A stretch of 64,000 nt of DNA from Archilochus colubris (taxonomy: Eukaryota > Chordata > Aves > Apodiformes > Trochilidae). Below the pieces are notes generated by a model that did no database searches, was not told the DNA's origin, and saw nothing but the letters and a program-made list of their open reading frames with translations. Position numbers and translations under genes: made by a program. The stretch covers positions 7,219,501-7,283,500 of the forward strand of contig CM041101.1 in NCBI GenBank assembly GCA_023079485.1, written 5' to 3'. Shown here piece by piece: positions 50,545 to 61,500 of the stretch. Position 1 is the first letter of the stretch; each line of letters starts with the position of its first letter.

Positions 50545-53500
50545 GCTTCTGCCTTCTTTCTTGGCTTAGGAGAGATCTACATCTGGTTAGTACCATGCAA
50601 ACCCTAGATTGAAATGAAACTGTGGTATATTATACATTATAACATTTAGTATTTTTTAAAATTAGCTCTTCTGGGATTGTCAGCACAATATGAGATTAAT
50701 AGATGGACATTATCAACGCTGCCAAATGAGGTGAAGTAGCAGTGCTCTGTATCTAGATAAAAAGAGATTTTTTTTTACCCCATAATTAGGAAGGACAGAT
50801 TTTGTTACAGCAGGGAGAGAGAGGAAGCAAAGGTAGATTGAGAGAAACCATTTCTTCCCCTCTAGTGAAGAGTCAGTTTCCCCTCAGTGGCTTTGGGATG
50901 AACCCCCTGACACCAGATATGACTCACACACCTGAAATAAAAATCCTGATTCAGTACCAGGGAAAATAGGACCTTATAGGCACCTACCAATCATTTTCTT
51001 TCCATAATGTCTATTTGTGACAGAAGATTTCTGGCTAGAAAGACAAGGAGATAATCCTTGTTTTTCTCATTAAACTAATCAGGGTATTTAATTGTACAAT
51101 TTCTGCCCCTTTGATAAATTCTTGTCACAGCTATAGACATTACTACATTTTTGTGAGATTCATTCTACCTTCCCAATCTACAAACACAGTTTGAATAAAG
51201 AGGCATCCCTTAAAACATGGAGATTATTTTTATCACAGGACCCAGCAGATTTCTGTTGAAGTATTTCAGAGTGTAAATTAAAAATATATGCTGTAAAGCA
51301 TAGACTGTTCTTGTCATCCCAGTTTGTGAGCTGTACATATGGGAGTATGTAAAAAGTAGTGTGTGCACTGTGCAGGGATCTGGATGGATTAATAAAACAG
51401 CTTCCTCATAGATTCCATCTGCTTTCTGTGCTGAATCTTCTTAGGTACCATACATTTTTTCAGAGTTATTCCAACACCAGCACTTCTCAATTTTTTGGGT
51501 TTTTTTCTCTGCTGTTACTGAATGTTCAGTTGAGGTCCCACTTAGTCTTCCAAAGTCAGCACTTCAGACCTTTTGTAGCTTGGTGTTTGAGCATGGGTAC
51601 ATTCAAGAAAGTAAATCTCTCCCTTGTTTGACTGTCATGAAGTCCTGAATTTCTGGGGGAAATAGGATATTGATGTAGAAAAGCTTTGTTTGTAAAATTA
51701 TTAGAAACACCCCTCACTATTCATTGAGAAAGAGAAAAGCTTTCTTCTGTGTGTACTGACAAACCATTTTTTATCTAATTGTGTTTCCTTCATGGATTTT
51801 TTCTTGTTGCATTTGTTGCTGCATGAAATAGCACCTCCAACTTACTTATAAAGGCTTTGTTTTGAATACCACTTTAAAATAAATCTCAACAGACATCCAC
51901 AATTAATTTGAGATAATCTTATGAGCTGTTAGATCACAGACCAAAAATGATCTTTTCATAATGTTTTTTCGAGTAGTAAAAAAACCCTACATAGCTGTAT
52001 GGTTAAAGTTCCTTCAGTGTATAATAGCTTCTTGATGAAATGTGAGATCTATAATTTTCAAGTTGTATTTTTACAGTGTAAAAGTGCACGTAAGATTTTC
52101 CTTTTCCCTCCAGCATCTCATAGCTTAAAATCACTTGTTTGGTAATTAGTAAAACCACACCAGATGTGCAGTTGTAAAATTGGCTTTCTGCAAATTTTTG
52201 GTCTTGTTGCTTTAGAAGTATTTATAACGAGACAATTAAGAAAATATCTCAATTGAAAAGTGGTAAACAGCAATTGGTAAGAAAGTGCTAATTTAGACAT
52301 TTGTTCCTTTCATAGGAAAAAACCTAGAGCATACACATTTAGGAACATACCTGCAGTAGCAGTTTAGCAGCATTTAGCAGTGTAGGCTGTGCTGTTTTGT
52401 ACCCATTCATCCTTACAGCACAGGTAATTAAGCTGATATTCCAACACAGCTTCCCCTACTGACCTTTTAGAAACAACGTGTTTTGCTGCATTAACAAATT
52501 AACTTCAAATCAGTGGCTTTTCCAGTAAATATGGCCTTCATATGATTGGAATATACTTGCTTATCCCATTCTGGTGACAGATACTAACATCAGCATTAAA
52601 AATGAAGTTCTGGTAAAGGGCATATAACTGTTACCTCTTGGTGGGCCTCCACGTCAGTTATTCCTCAGTGCCCTTTGCTGATTCTCATGGGTGCTTTGCA
52701 GCACTGATTTAAACCACACTGTTTCCCTTTCCATAGTTAGTGGAGAGCTAATGCTTTTACTTGTTTGTGTACTCTCTGACTTGTGTTTGGAGGCATAAAA
52801 ATTTTAAAATAAATTAATAATGATTGCACCTGTTCTTCTCATCAAATACTTTACCTAAAGTTTCTAAGTAGTAAGTAAGAGTCTTAAGTTACTAGAAAAG
52901 TGCAAAATTTGTTTTTTCTCAGCTGTTCCATAACAGAAAGTGATTATGCTACATAACATAATTAAATAATATTTTAAGATTGTGCTCTCAGTCTGAGCAG
53001 GAGCAATAGGAAGATACAGAGAGGTGTAACTCAGCTTCTGTGACTGAATTGTGTAATAGGTACGGAAGGGAAACAGTTCAGCAGGGCTAATGGCAGCCAC
53101 CTCAGCTTGCCACCCTGTCATTTCTCTTTGTTCTCTTTGTTTTCATACTTGCTTTCTTGGAAAATACAGAGGGGAGCTGTCAGAGGGAATAATTCTGGCC
53201 TCAGCTCTTTATCCAGAGTGTCTTTTTTGTTTTCTACCCCAAGACGCTGAGCCAAGTACATGTGTGCTGTCAGGTACTCCTTCATTCACAACACAAGGAG
53301 AAATGAACCAATGCAAAAGTATAAGTTAATGGGAAATTTGAAAGAAAATTCTGAAGAGATGTAAGAAGAGAATTAAAATGGTGTGAAAAGGGTGGGCTGG
53401 AGTTTACTATTACACAGTGTGATGATAGCTGGGAGAGAATGTCTGTCAATCCAGAATACAGGCTGTGCTAGCAAGAAGTTTAAGAACTGCTGAGAGACAA

Positions 53501-53961
53501 ATCTGGAATATTTTTTGCAGAGAAATGCAGTAATCTGCACAAGCTTTCTTTTTCTGTCTGAAGAAGCAGACTCCCACTGCCAGTTCCTGCTCCTCTACAC
53601 AGCTGATGGGATTTAGTCTCTGGAAGGTGTTGTGGGCTGGGAGCAGTGGTGCAGTTGCAGTCATCTGGTCAAGCAGGTGCTGAGACACATTCCTGTGTTC
53701 TCCTGACTGAGGAATCTTCTCTCTGGAAGCAGATGTGCACAAGCTGCCACAGAACGGGCATGGACTTTCATCTTGTTCTCAATATCAAAGTTGTTCTTTC
53801 GGATGGTTTTATTTAAAATCTCATTAATTGTCAGTGGGTTACTTGTCTAACAGGCTATACCTTAAGATGCCATCTGTGTGAGGAGAGGCATGCTGCTGGC
53901 TCTGGAACTGGATTGTCTCCAGTGCTGCTACAAAGCAACGAGTTAGGCAACTGCTAATCTT

Positions 53962-53977
53962 AAAAAAAAAAAAAAAA
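53962..53977. repeat. poly(A) run, 16 bases
   Basis: Sixteen consecutive A are present on the + strand in intron sequence. No element body is recognisable upstream. Confidence 0.9.
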
Positions 53978-54601
53978 GAGACAAAAATAGGCATTGTAAT
54001 GCACGGCTCTGTCTTTGTTAGAGCAGTTGGTGATGAAGCTTTAAGTTTTGTTTACAATTAAGTACACACTTTGCTCTGGGCAATGCATTTAAACCTGTAC
54101 AGTATCTCAACATGTGATCATCTTTAAGTGTATGACAAGTTCACTTGTATTGAGTTTTTTCCCATGCTCTTAAATGACTTTGCTGCTTTTAAGGCCTCCA
54201 CTGTAAGTTTGTGCAAGTGCTAAAATCGCTCTTGATACTTTAGTGAAAGCTTTTTTAAGCATCCTGCTTTGTGGGGTTCTCTCTGTTTACATTAATGGTG
54301 TCTAGAACACTTGGACCTGGAGGTCCAAGAGTCAACCTTGAGTGTCTCTGTTGTCTCAATAAATTTTGGATGACCTGGCCTGGAGTGCTCATGGTGCTAC
54401 CTTTGGTTCTATGTCGGCAGGCAGGCAGAGCATGAGGTTTGTCACTCTTTTGGGAGGGGGAAAAAAAAAAATTTCATTTGGGGAGATGCGTACAAAACTC
54501 AGGTAAATCACGTGTTGTCATCCACTCATACTGCTTTTGCCACAAAACCAGAGGTATTTTGCTGTAGGTGACTGTTTAATTTAGTCTCCACTTTGATACA
54601 G

Positions 54602-54661
54602 CAGCAAAGACTCCGTCCACCTCGGCCACCGCCTCCAAAGATACAGCGGTCATCTAGGCCC
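54602..54661 (+). CDS. DENND1A: DENND1A probable cassette exon (Pro/Arg-rich)
   Basis: A 60-nt segment lies between acceptor gatacag (ending 54601) and donor gtgagt (starting 54662). It encodes the 20 residues QQRLRPPRPPPPKIQRSSRP in phase 0 at both ends. It fits exactly between the flanking exons (…VHFGQ and VRPPRPHVV…). The canonical human protein, as I recall it, joins those two directly, so this is probably an alternatively included exon. The acceptor is a tandem NAGNAG (acagcag), so splicing three bases later would drop one Gln. The peptide contains an R-x-x-P-x-x-P pattern (RLRPPRP), a class I SH3-ligand form. It also echoes the next exon's VRPPRP. No transcript evidence is available here. 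Confidence 0.78.
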
Positions 54662-56999
54662 GTGAGTAGCTGGTAGCTTTGTTTCACTGCCACAGCTTAA
54701 CACTGCCTGAACTATGCTGTTAGTAGCATTACTAAACCTTGGTAGTTTGGATTGTAAAACTTGCAAAAAAACAATGTGTGAATTATGCTCCTAAACTCCC
54801 TTCTTCTCTGCTGCGGCACAGCCCTGGGACCTGCATTTATTCTGCTTTTCTTTGGCGACTTCTGCAGCTTTCAGTCAGTTCTGCAGGTAACTGATGCTGC
54901 TGTTGCAATGTTTGTTTTTACTTTTGCAGTGATTTCCTAAAAAGTCTTGCTAGGTTGGTATGTAAGTTTTTAGCCAGTGAACTTTTGAAGACTTGCACTA
55001 AGCTCAAATATGAAAGGAAGCATATGTCTGAAGAGAAAGTATTTATTCTCTGCAAGTTATGCTTTAAATCAGTTTGGGACACTTACTTTTTCCCCGTGGA
55101 AGAGATGAGTGAATACACATGAAGAAAACAAAGTCTATATTTGGGCAGGAGAACATGAGTACCACGTCATGGATGATATACATATATAGTCCACGTTAAT
55201 GTAAAATGCAAGCTGGGACTGTGTGTAATTGCATAGCATAAAAAATGTGGGCACAGCATGTTGGTCAGAGGAGGAAGAACAACACAGACATTATTTTTAG
55301 TGCAATACCTGTACTGTAGTAGGCAGGGATACTTTATCTCAGCAGTTTTTCATTCAAAACACTAACTGTAGGACAATTGTTAGGTATTAACTATTCCAGA
55401 TGGCTTTAAGACTGGAAACTGTCCTGGATCTGTACCAGTGATTTTTACTTTTTTCCCCTGCAGTACAGGTAAACTATAGCACTTTAGGAGAGGTGGTATT
55501 TATTGCAACATCCTTGGAAGGTGTTTATTATGAATATAATTCCTCCAAATGGCAAACACATCTTAGTCCTTGCTTCCTTATACATACATGTACAGACATA
55601 AGAGAGAGATGCAAGTTTTCAAATCTAATCTTGCTAAAACTTGTTAAAAATACATTTTGGATGAGCAGGCAACTGGTTAACAAGTGCACTCGGGTGTGTG
55701 TTAACTTTTGGTCTTTGGTGCATGTCCCTGTGTTACATCAATAGCATGTGTGTTTCTTTTCCTCTCTTTAACTCTGGGTGTTTAGCTTAGCAGGGTCATT
55801 TTTGTGAATTCCATCTCTGAATCTTTCTATTTTTTTTCTGTTTGAAAGGTAGCATTGATTATGCTTATGTGTGTTCTTGTAAACATAACTGACCTGGGAG
55901 ACTGTCCCAGAGGCATTGCACTCAGAACAAACTTTCCATGGGGTGGTGGGGTTCCCACAGTGCTCCCTAGCCCTTTGGTGTGTGGTTGGCAGGTGTATGA
56001 GGACACACTGCAATTCCTCTGCAGAAGTTGCTGAACAGTATTGTTCAGATTAAGTAAATTTATTACATCAAAGGCCTGCTAAGACTGTTTAATCTCCAAG
56101 CTGTAGTGCATTAATAGTCCTCCTTGTAATGTGTTTGTGTCAACTGTCTTTGCTCCCAATGAAATTGATAAAAGGTTGGAAATGTAATAATAAAAGCTCC
56201 TGTTGCATTCATCTAGCTGTGTCAGTAAGTGGAACAGAAATGTTTCATACATCAAGAGGAAATTCAAGATAAATGTAAATTATTATAATCACAAAAAAAT
56301 ACGCTTGTACTAAATATACATAAATTTGTTGTTGTTCAGAACTGTTATTTGGCTTTTAATAGTTGAAACACATTTTTGTGTGTAAATAATACTTTGTGCA
56401 GACTGCTTGTTCCCTCTCTTAGTCTTGGCATGTGTTACAGAGGTGGGTATCAGCAAGTAAGTTATCCTAACCTTTTACAGCAGGCACCCAATGAGGAGAC
56501 CATGTCCCTCTTCCAGTGAAGTCCACATAGGAGCAAAATTCCTGAGAGATACTGTTTGCAGGGTATATCTGTTGTGAGGAGGAATCTTTGGGCACCAGAC
56601 CTTGCAATCTGAGTCATTACTAATAATAAAAACAAAAAACACAGACCAAAGAAAGGTTAAGGAAACAGAACAGACGTGTTCTTCACATTCTGCTGTTTTG
56701 GAAATGAGTTGTGGTGGTATTAAGAAAGAGAGATGATTGTTTCTTATAATTAATAGGTTTGGATTACTAGTGGCCATTTGGAAACTTCAATTAGAAAAAG
56801 TTGATATATAATAATTGTGCATAAAGTTAATGGGGACAGTAATAAATACATTTAACCCTTCTGTACTGGATGAATACCTTTATTCTTTTGGCTGCATGCT
56901 CAGGTAATTGGATTTCTTTCATAGTTGGGCATTTATTAGGCATTTGACCTTGCCCGTTTGCCTACATAAGGCTCAAAATCCAGCAAGGAATTGGCTTGA

Positions 57000-57570
57000 T
57001 TTCCTGTTTTTTCCCTGCAGCCCCCCATGAACAATGCTCTAAATCCTGCTTAGTGTGTCACCCCACACTGGCCTGGTCGGGTGGCCCCCTGCAGCCACCC
57101 AGAACTCTCATCTCTCTCCCTCATCACCATCACTCCCCCAGGGTACCACCCAAAAGGTGCAAGTGTTCACAGCATGATGACAAGCCAGCTTTATGCATCA
57201 TCTTCCAGCTCAGATTTAATTAAACAGGATTCTTTCTTCCTCTCTTTTCCTCTTTCTCCTTCTCGTGCTTTTCTCCCCCCACTTCCCTTTGCTTCTCTCC
57301 CCTCTCTTGCACACACTCACTCTCTTGCTCACACTGGCTCTCTCTTGCTTGCTCTCTCTCTGTTTTATCAGCCCTAATGAAGCAGTATTCTTCATCGATC
57401 CTGCTGATTGCCAGCCCATTCCTTTTGTTTGTTGGCACCGAGCCATTCAGCTGCACTCTGACAGCTCAGCTCCTCTAATTAGCTCTGTTGTTCTTTTCCC
57501 CATGTTTCACCACGTTGCAAGTTCAGTTGAAGTTGCCACAAACTTAATCCTTCCATTCCTGCCATAAATT
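57000..57570. promoter_or_regulatory. candidate intronic enhancer flanking a CT-rich tract
   Basis: Two non-repetitive arms surround a pyrimidine tract (57231-57364). The left arm has gaacaatgc (SOX-type) at 57029-57037 and the palindrome TTTAATTAAA at 57215-57224. The right arm has the palindrome CTAATTAG at 57475-57482 followed by ctgttgttct (SOX-type on the other strand). Composition and motif order resemble vertebrate conserved non-coding elements. Position is about 0.9-1.4 kb upstream of the exon at 58446. Conservation is untested. Confidence 0.35.
57231..57364. repeat. CT-rich tract
   Basis: About 130 bp is almost purely pyrimidine (ttcctctctt, ctctcccctctcttgc and gctctctctctg units). 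The overlapping Arg/Glu/Lys-rich minus-strand open frames arise from this composition. Confidence 0.9.
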
Positions 57571-57851
57571 CACATTCTTAAGTCGTCTTTATTGTAGAGA
57601 GGAGCAGCCTTGTGTGGGGACTGATCTTCAAGACCTTAACATCTGACCTTTTTATAAGCCCTTTTTCCTAAGAAACAGTGGCAGTATGTCTCTGGATTTC
57701 TTCATCATGTCTGCTGTACACGATTTCCTTTGAAATGAAAATTCAGTACAATAATTCTGTTACTATTTTCTGCATACTGTTGTGGAGTGTAGAAACACTG
57801 CACACAATTCAGTGCCTTTTTCCTGGCAAGAAAATTTGAGATCTATGAACC

Positions 57852-58035
57852 TGGAAAAAAACCCAACAAACCAACCCAGAGACACCCCACCTGCCAACAG
57901 TTAATAATTCAAAACCAAAAAAGAACAAAACAACAAAAAAAAAAAACCCAAAACAAAATAAAACAAAAAAGAACAACCAAAGAACAAACAAACACACACA
58001 CCCCAAAAACCAAACCAATACGAATAAAAACAATG
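57852..58035. repeat. A/C-rich low-complexity tract
   Basis: About 180 bp is dominated by A with interspersed C (acaaaac and aaacaaacacacaca units). It is the longest of three such tracts in the window. Minus-strand open frames over it (Phe/Val/Leu-rich) are compositional artefacts. Confidence 0.9.
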
Positions 58036-58420
58036 AAAACTCGGTGAGTTGGGAGGAAATCTCCATCTATTGTGTCATTGCAAACAAATTCATCAGTCAT
58101 CCAAAGAGCACTTTGGTTATTGGGCTTTACCAGCTCCCTCTGCATTGTGACTGTTATAGGAGCACCCGCTCAGGGAGTGTGACAAGCATGTGTGTTACAC
58201 TTGATATTCAAAAACGTGAGGTTTTTTGTCCTCAAGGAATCTGTGGGGCCCTGTAGTTTATATTCATACTCCCTATTCATATGGTTCATCTGTAACACCG
58301 TGGCGCAAAAAATAAGTTTGAAAGCAATTCTGAAAGGAAGATACCTTTAAGATAATGGTGGTTATGGGTATTTTGTTATTTCTATCTGGTGTTTCACCAC
58401 CTTGAAGTATCTGATGAAAT

Positions 58421-58445
58421 ATTTCTGTGTGTGTGTATGTGATAG
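58421..58445 (+). promoter_or_regulatory. TG-rich weak splice acceptor
   Basis: The acceptor of the next exon is tttctgtgtgtgtgtatgtgatag. It is a UG repeat rather than a clean polypyrimidine tract, with gatag at the junction. UG repeats are known binding sites for CELF and TDP-43 type splicing regulators. This could couple inclusion of this exon to the upstream cassette exon; that is inference. Confidence 0.5.
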
Positions 58446-58534
58446 GTTCGCCCTCCAAGACCTCATGTTGTTAAGAGACCCAGGAGCAATATTGCTGTGG
58501 AAGGACGAAGGACTTCAGTTTCTAGTCCAGAACA
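58446..58534 (+). CDS. DENND1A: DENND1A exon (tail, last exon in window)
   Basis: This exon encodes VRPPRPHVVKRPRSNIAVEG followed by RRTSVSSPE and two bases of the next codon (CA, expected Gln). It is near-identical to mammalian DENND1A, apart from changes such as KRPRSN for KRPKSN. The acceptor is gtgatag and the donor gtaagt (58535). Length is 89 nt, phase 0 to phase 2. The basic, proline-containing stretch is a candidate SH3-ligand and kinase-substrate region (RRTS). The protein continues beyond the window. In mammals alternative terminal exons used after this point give long and short forms, and neither kind is recognisable in the remaining 5.5 kb. Confidence 0.96.
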
Positions 58535-61500
58535 GTAAGTACTTTACTGCTCTGCTTCTCTCTAATTGCACCAGCAAATAATGCATTCAGGAGTGGATCT
58601 ATCCAAAGGAGAAATCAAAAACACTACAGATCCAGGTAATTTTTTAGCTAACAGAAAACTTGGATTTTAATTTTTGGAACATTTTAGAGGAAGTTTGAAA
58701 AATCAAGAAACCAAAGTTCACTTTACTGGAAAATATTCTGAATTATCAAACTAGATGTAATCTGTTCTGAATTACCAAATTAGATGTTCAGCCTGTTCAG
58801 TGGAAGTTTTCATGTTTTGGAGTTTTGTTCTTTTCTTTATAGTTTTGAACTATACTTCAAATGAAACTTCTAGCCACATCCCTGAAAATCCACTGTTCTT
58901 GCCAGGCTTTACCTGGAAGACACAGAATTGTTTGGTTTATAGTGGTGGCCATAAGGATTGTGTCTCATGCTTGTTAGAGTCCTGTTAACAGAAGTTCTGT
59001 AATAAGCTCTATAGTGAAGAGTTGTAGATCTTAAAGCTCTTGCAAAAGCAAATTTGCCATCCTTTCAGGTTTGACTATGAAGTAAACAGGGGTAGCATTG
59101 CATGTAAGTTGTACTGCTGTAGTTTACTGTTAGTGAATGGAATTTGTTGGTTTCCAACTTTTCTCTTGTTCATATAAACAGAATATGTTACCTTGGAGAG
59201 ATTTTTTCAGGTGGCTTCATGAATGTCACACATTGGAGTGATTCTTACAAAGACACCACTGTGTATTGTTGCAGATATTCTTAATGCCTTGCCAGAGTTG
59301 TGTTAAACAAAAGGCCATGAGTAAAAACCTAAAAAGAGAATGGATACATTGAGCCTACCAACCTAGCCCAAAAGGCAGTACTGTGTGTTACAGATACACG
59401 TGTGGGCTGCATCAATTCACATTTTGAAAAATCTGAGTAATTTTAAATCCAGAGTATGCAAAGGATTCAACAGCCCTGAGTTCTGACTGGAGATGGAGTC
59501 TGCCATTAGCTGCATTTTGAAGGGTGGGAATAAGCAGGTGACCTCCTTTCAGTTCAGGTTTGGGCAGCATTAAGAAGTGTGCCTTTTGCCTGGGGCAGTT
59601 AATTTTAGGAAAAGGTGTGAAAATGTGGCTGGAGTAGGGACAGAGCTGCTTGGCACACAGAGGAGACAAGTGAGCAGTGAGGTAAGCACAGCAGCAAGTG
59701 CCAGTGTATACTTTTCATGTCATTTGACAAGATTAAAATGGAATTCTCCACATGTGAAGCGTCTTTGATGGTGTCCTTGAACAGTGAGTGGTATTTCCAA
59801 AAGTTTCCAAATGTCCAGTATTGTGGCAGTGCAGCCTTAGCATGGGAAGTCAAAATGGAACTGCTCACAGACTACAAGCAAAAGACTCAGGGGCTGCAAG
59901 ATGGTTGCAGGGATCTAATCTGTCACTGAGATTTCCTTGTAATTCATCTCCACCTGCAGCACAGAGTAACTGTAACTGGCTGTAACTTGGCCACTTCACA
60001 GGATGTCCCAGGCTGTGGTTACTGTGTTCTCAGTAAAGGTAAATGCTTCAGCTGATGCCCAAGATTACAGGATATTTGCTGTATCTGAAGGTACTAAAAT
60101 CCCATAAAAAGAAAAACAGTTGTGTTTTTTTAAACACACCTTTCCCCCACACATGTACCAGTTCTCTGTCACCACAATTTGAGGGAAAAAATAAGTGGAG
60201 GTTGGGACCCCTCCTGCTGCCCAGACTTAAGTAGCTTTTTTCCAGCCTCTCTAGGATGGGCAGATACTCTGACTTCTGGCTAAAATGAATGGTCACTTAA
60301 ATTCTACAGAATTATTTATCTATTTTATAGTGGAATTTGGTTGCCCTCTTGTGGAGTAGATTGCACATCCTGCAAAGGGGCCTCTGCTGTTACAGGGTGG
60401 TAGCTGTCCCTGCACAAAGATTATAGGAACTTTGTTAATGAAAGTTTTTTCTTAATATTCAATATGGTAACCTGCTGCATAGAGGTGAAGGGTAATTGAG
60501 TCAATTTAACCATTATGTGTGTTTCATATCAAGCATTATGCATATTTGCATTCAAAAGCTCCTTGACATTCCAGTGTGGCTTACTGCTAACTTGTATTTT
60601 CAGTTCCTGCCAGTATCAAAACAGAAATAAACATAAACATAAACATAATACCTCCACTAATGATAGTGATACATTGAAGGAAACCATTGTGTAGGCATCC
60701 TTTAAGTTGTTCCATTTATTAATGCATTTCTTATGATACAAGGGAGTTTGCATCTTCAGTAACAAGTTAATTTTTTTAATGAAAGAAAAACATTGCTCTA
60801 GGGGTGTATGTGCTCATTTTCTAATAAGTCTTAAATTGAAACACAGATGGGAAGCAGCAGTAGCTCCAAAGAAAACCCAAGATTATTGCTAGTGTCTGCT
60901 GTTAAACTGATAGATTTAGAGAGATGGTAGAAGGACTATTGTTTCCCCTACCAAAATTTTCAGTAATTTTTTTTTCTATTTTGACAGAAAGTGCTTTGTT
61001 TGGTTTGGGTTTTTTTTACAATTTAATCAATAATTCAAAGTTTATGATTATTTTTAAAATTTAATTAGATTTTAAATGTATAAATTTAAAAAAAAACTTT
61101 TTCAGTTATGAAGTAACTGGAAGGATTTGTAGTCAAGAATGCTGAATTACCACCTGGGGCTATCCTAGACACGTGGGACCTGCCTCCTTAAACACAAATT
61201 AGTTGTTCACAGAAATAAGATGTTGCATTTCTAACAGCTAGGCAGTTTTTTTGAGAGCTCTCTTTTACACCACAGCAAGATTTCCTATTAAATGTAGAAT
61301 AGGCTTCCCCAGTGCTCTAGGATCTGTCTTCTATAAGTAGCAACTAGCTGGCTTCCAGGGCATGCAGAGTGGGAGGAAATTAAAATAGGAAATCAGAGGG
61401 TCAGGCTCACAATTAACAGCGTGTCAAAAGGCTCTTGGGCTGGCTAAACCCATGTCAGTGCTGCAGCACTTCATTATGGCTTTCCAGAAGTCAGGTAGGA

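Larger units (their letters stand above)
42373..54601 (+). other. DENND1A: DENND1A intron (12.2 kb)
   Basis: This intron runs from donor gtatgt to a tandem acceptor acagcag at 54598-54604. It contains a motif-dense block at 44260-44640, a pyrimidine tract at 48658-48711, the antisense stop-depleted relic at 49061-50544, and A runs at 50100-50113 and 53962-53977. No other gene is recognised. Confidence 0.85.
54662..58445 (+). other. DENND1A: DENND1A intron
   Basis: This is a 3.78 kb intron from donor gtgagt to acceptor gtgatag. It contains a motif-rich block at 57000-57570 with an embedded CT-rich stretch, and an A/C-rich low-complexity tract at 57852-58035. It ends in a TG-repeat-rich acceptor region. 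Confidence 0.88.

Noticed and set aside
57216..57456. Minus-strand Arg/Glu/Lys-rich open frames
   Set aside because: They translate the CT-rich tract and are compositional artefacts.
57809..58145. Minus-strand Phe/Val/Leu-rich open frames resembling membrane segments
   Set aside because: They translate the A/C-rich low-complexity tract.
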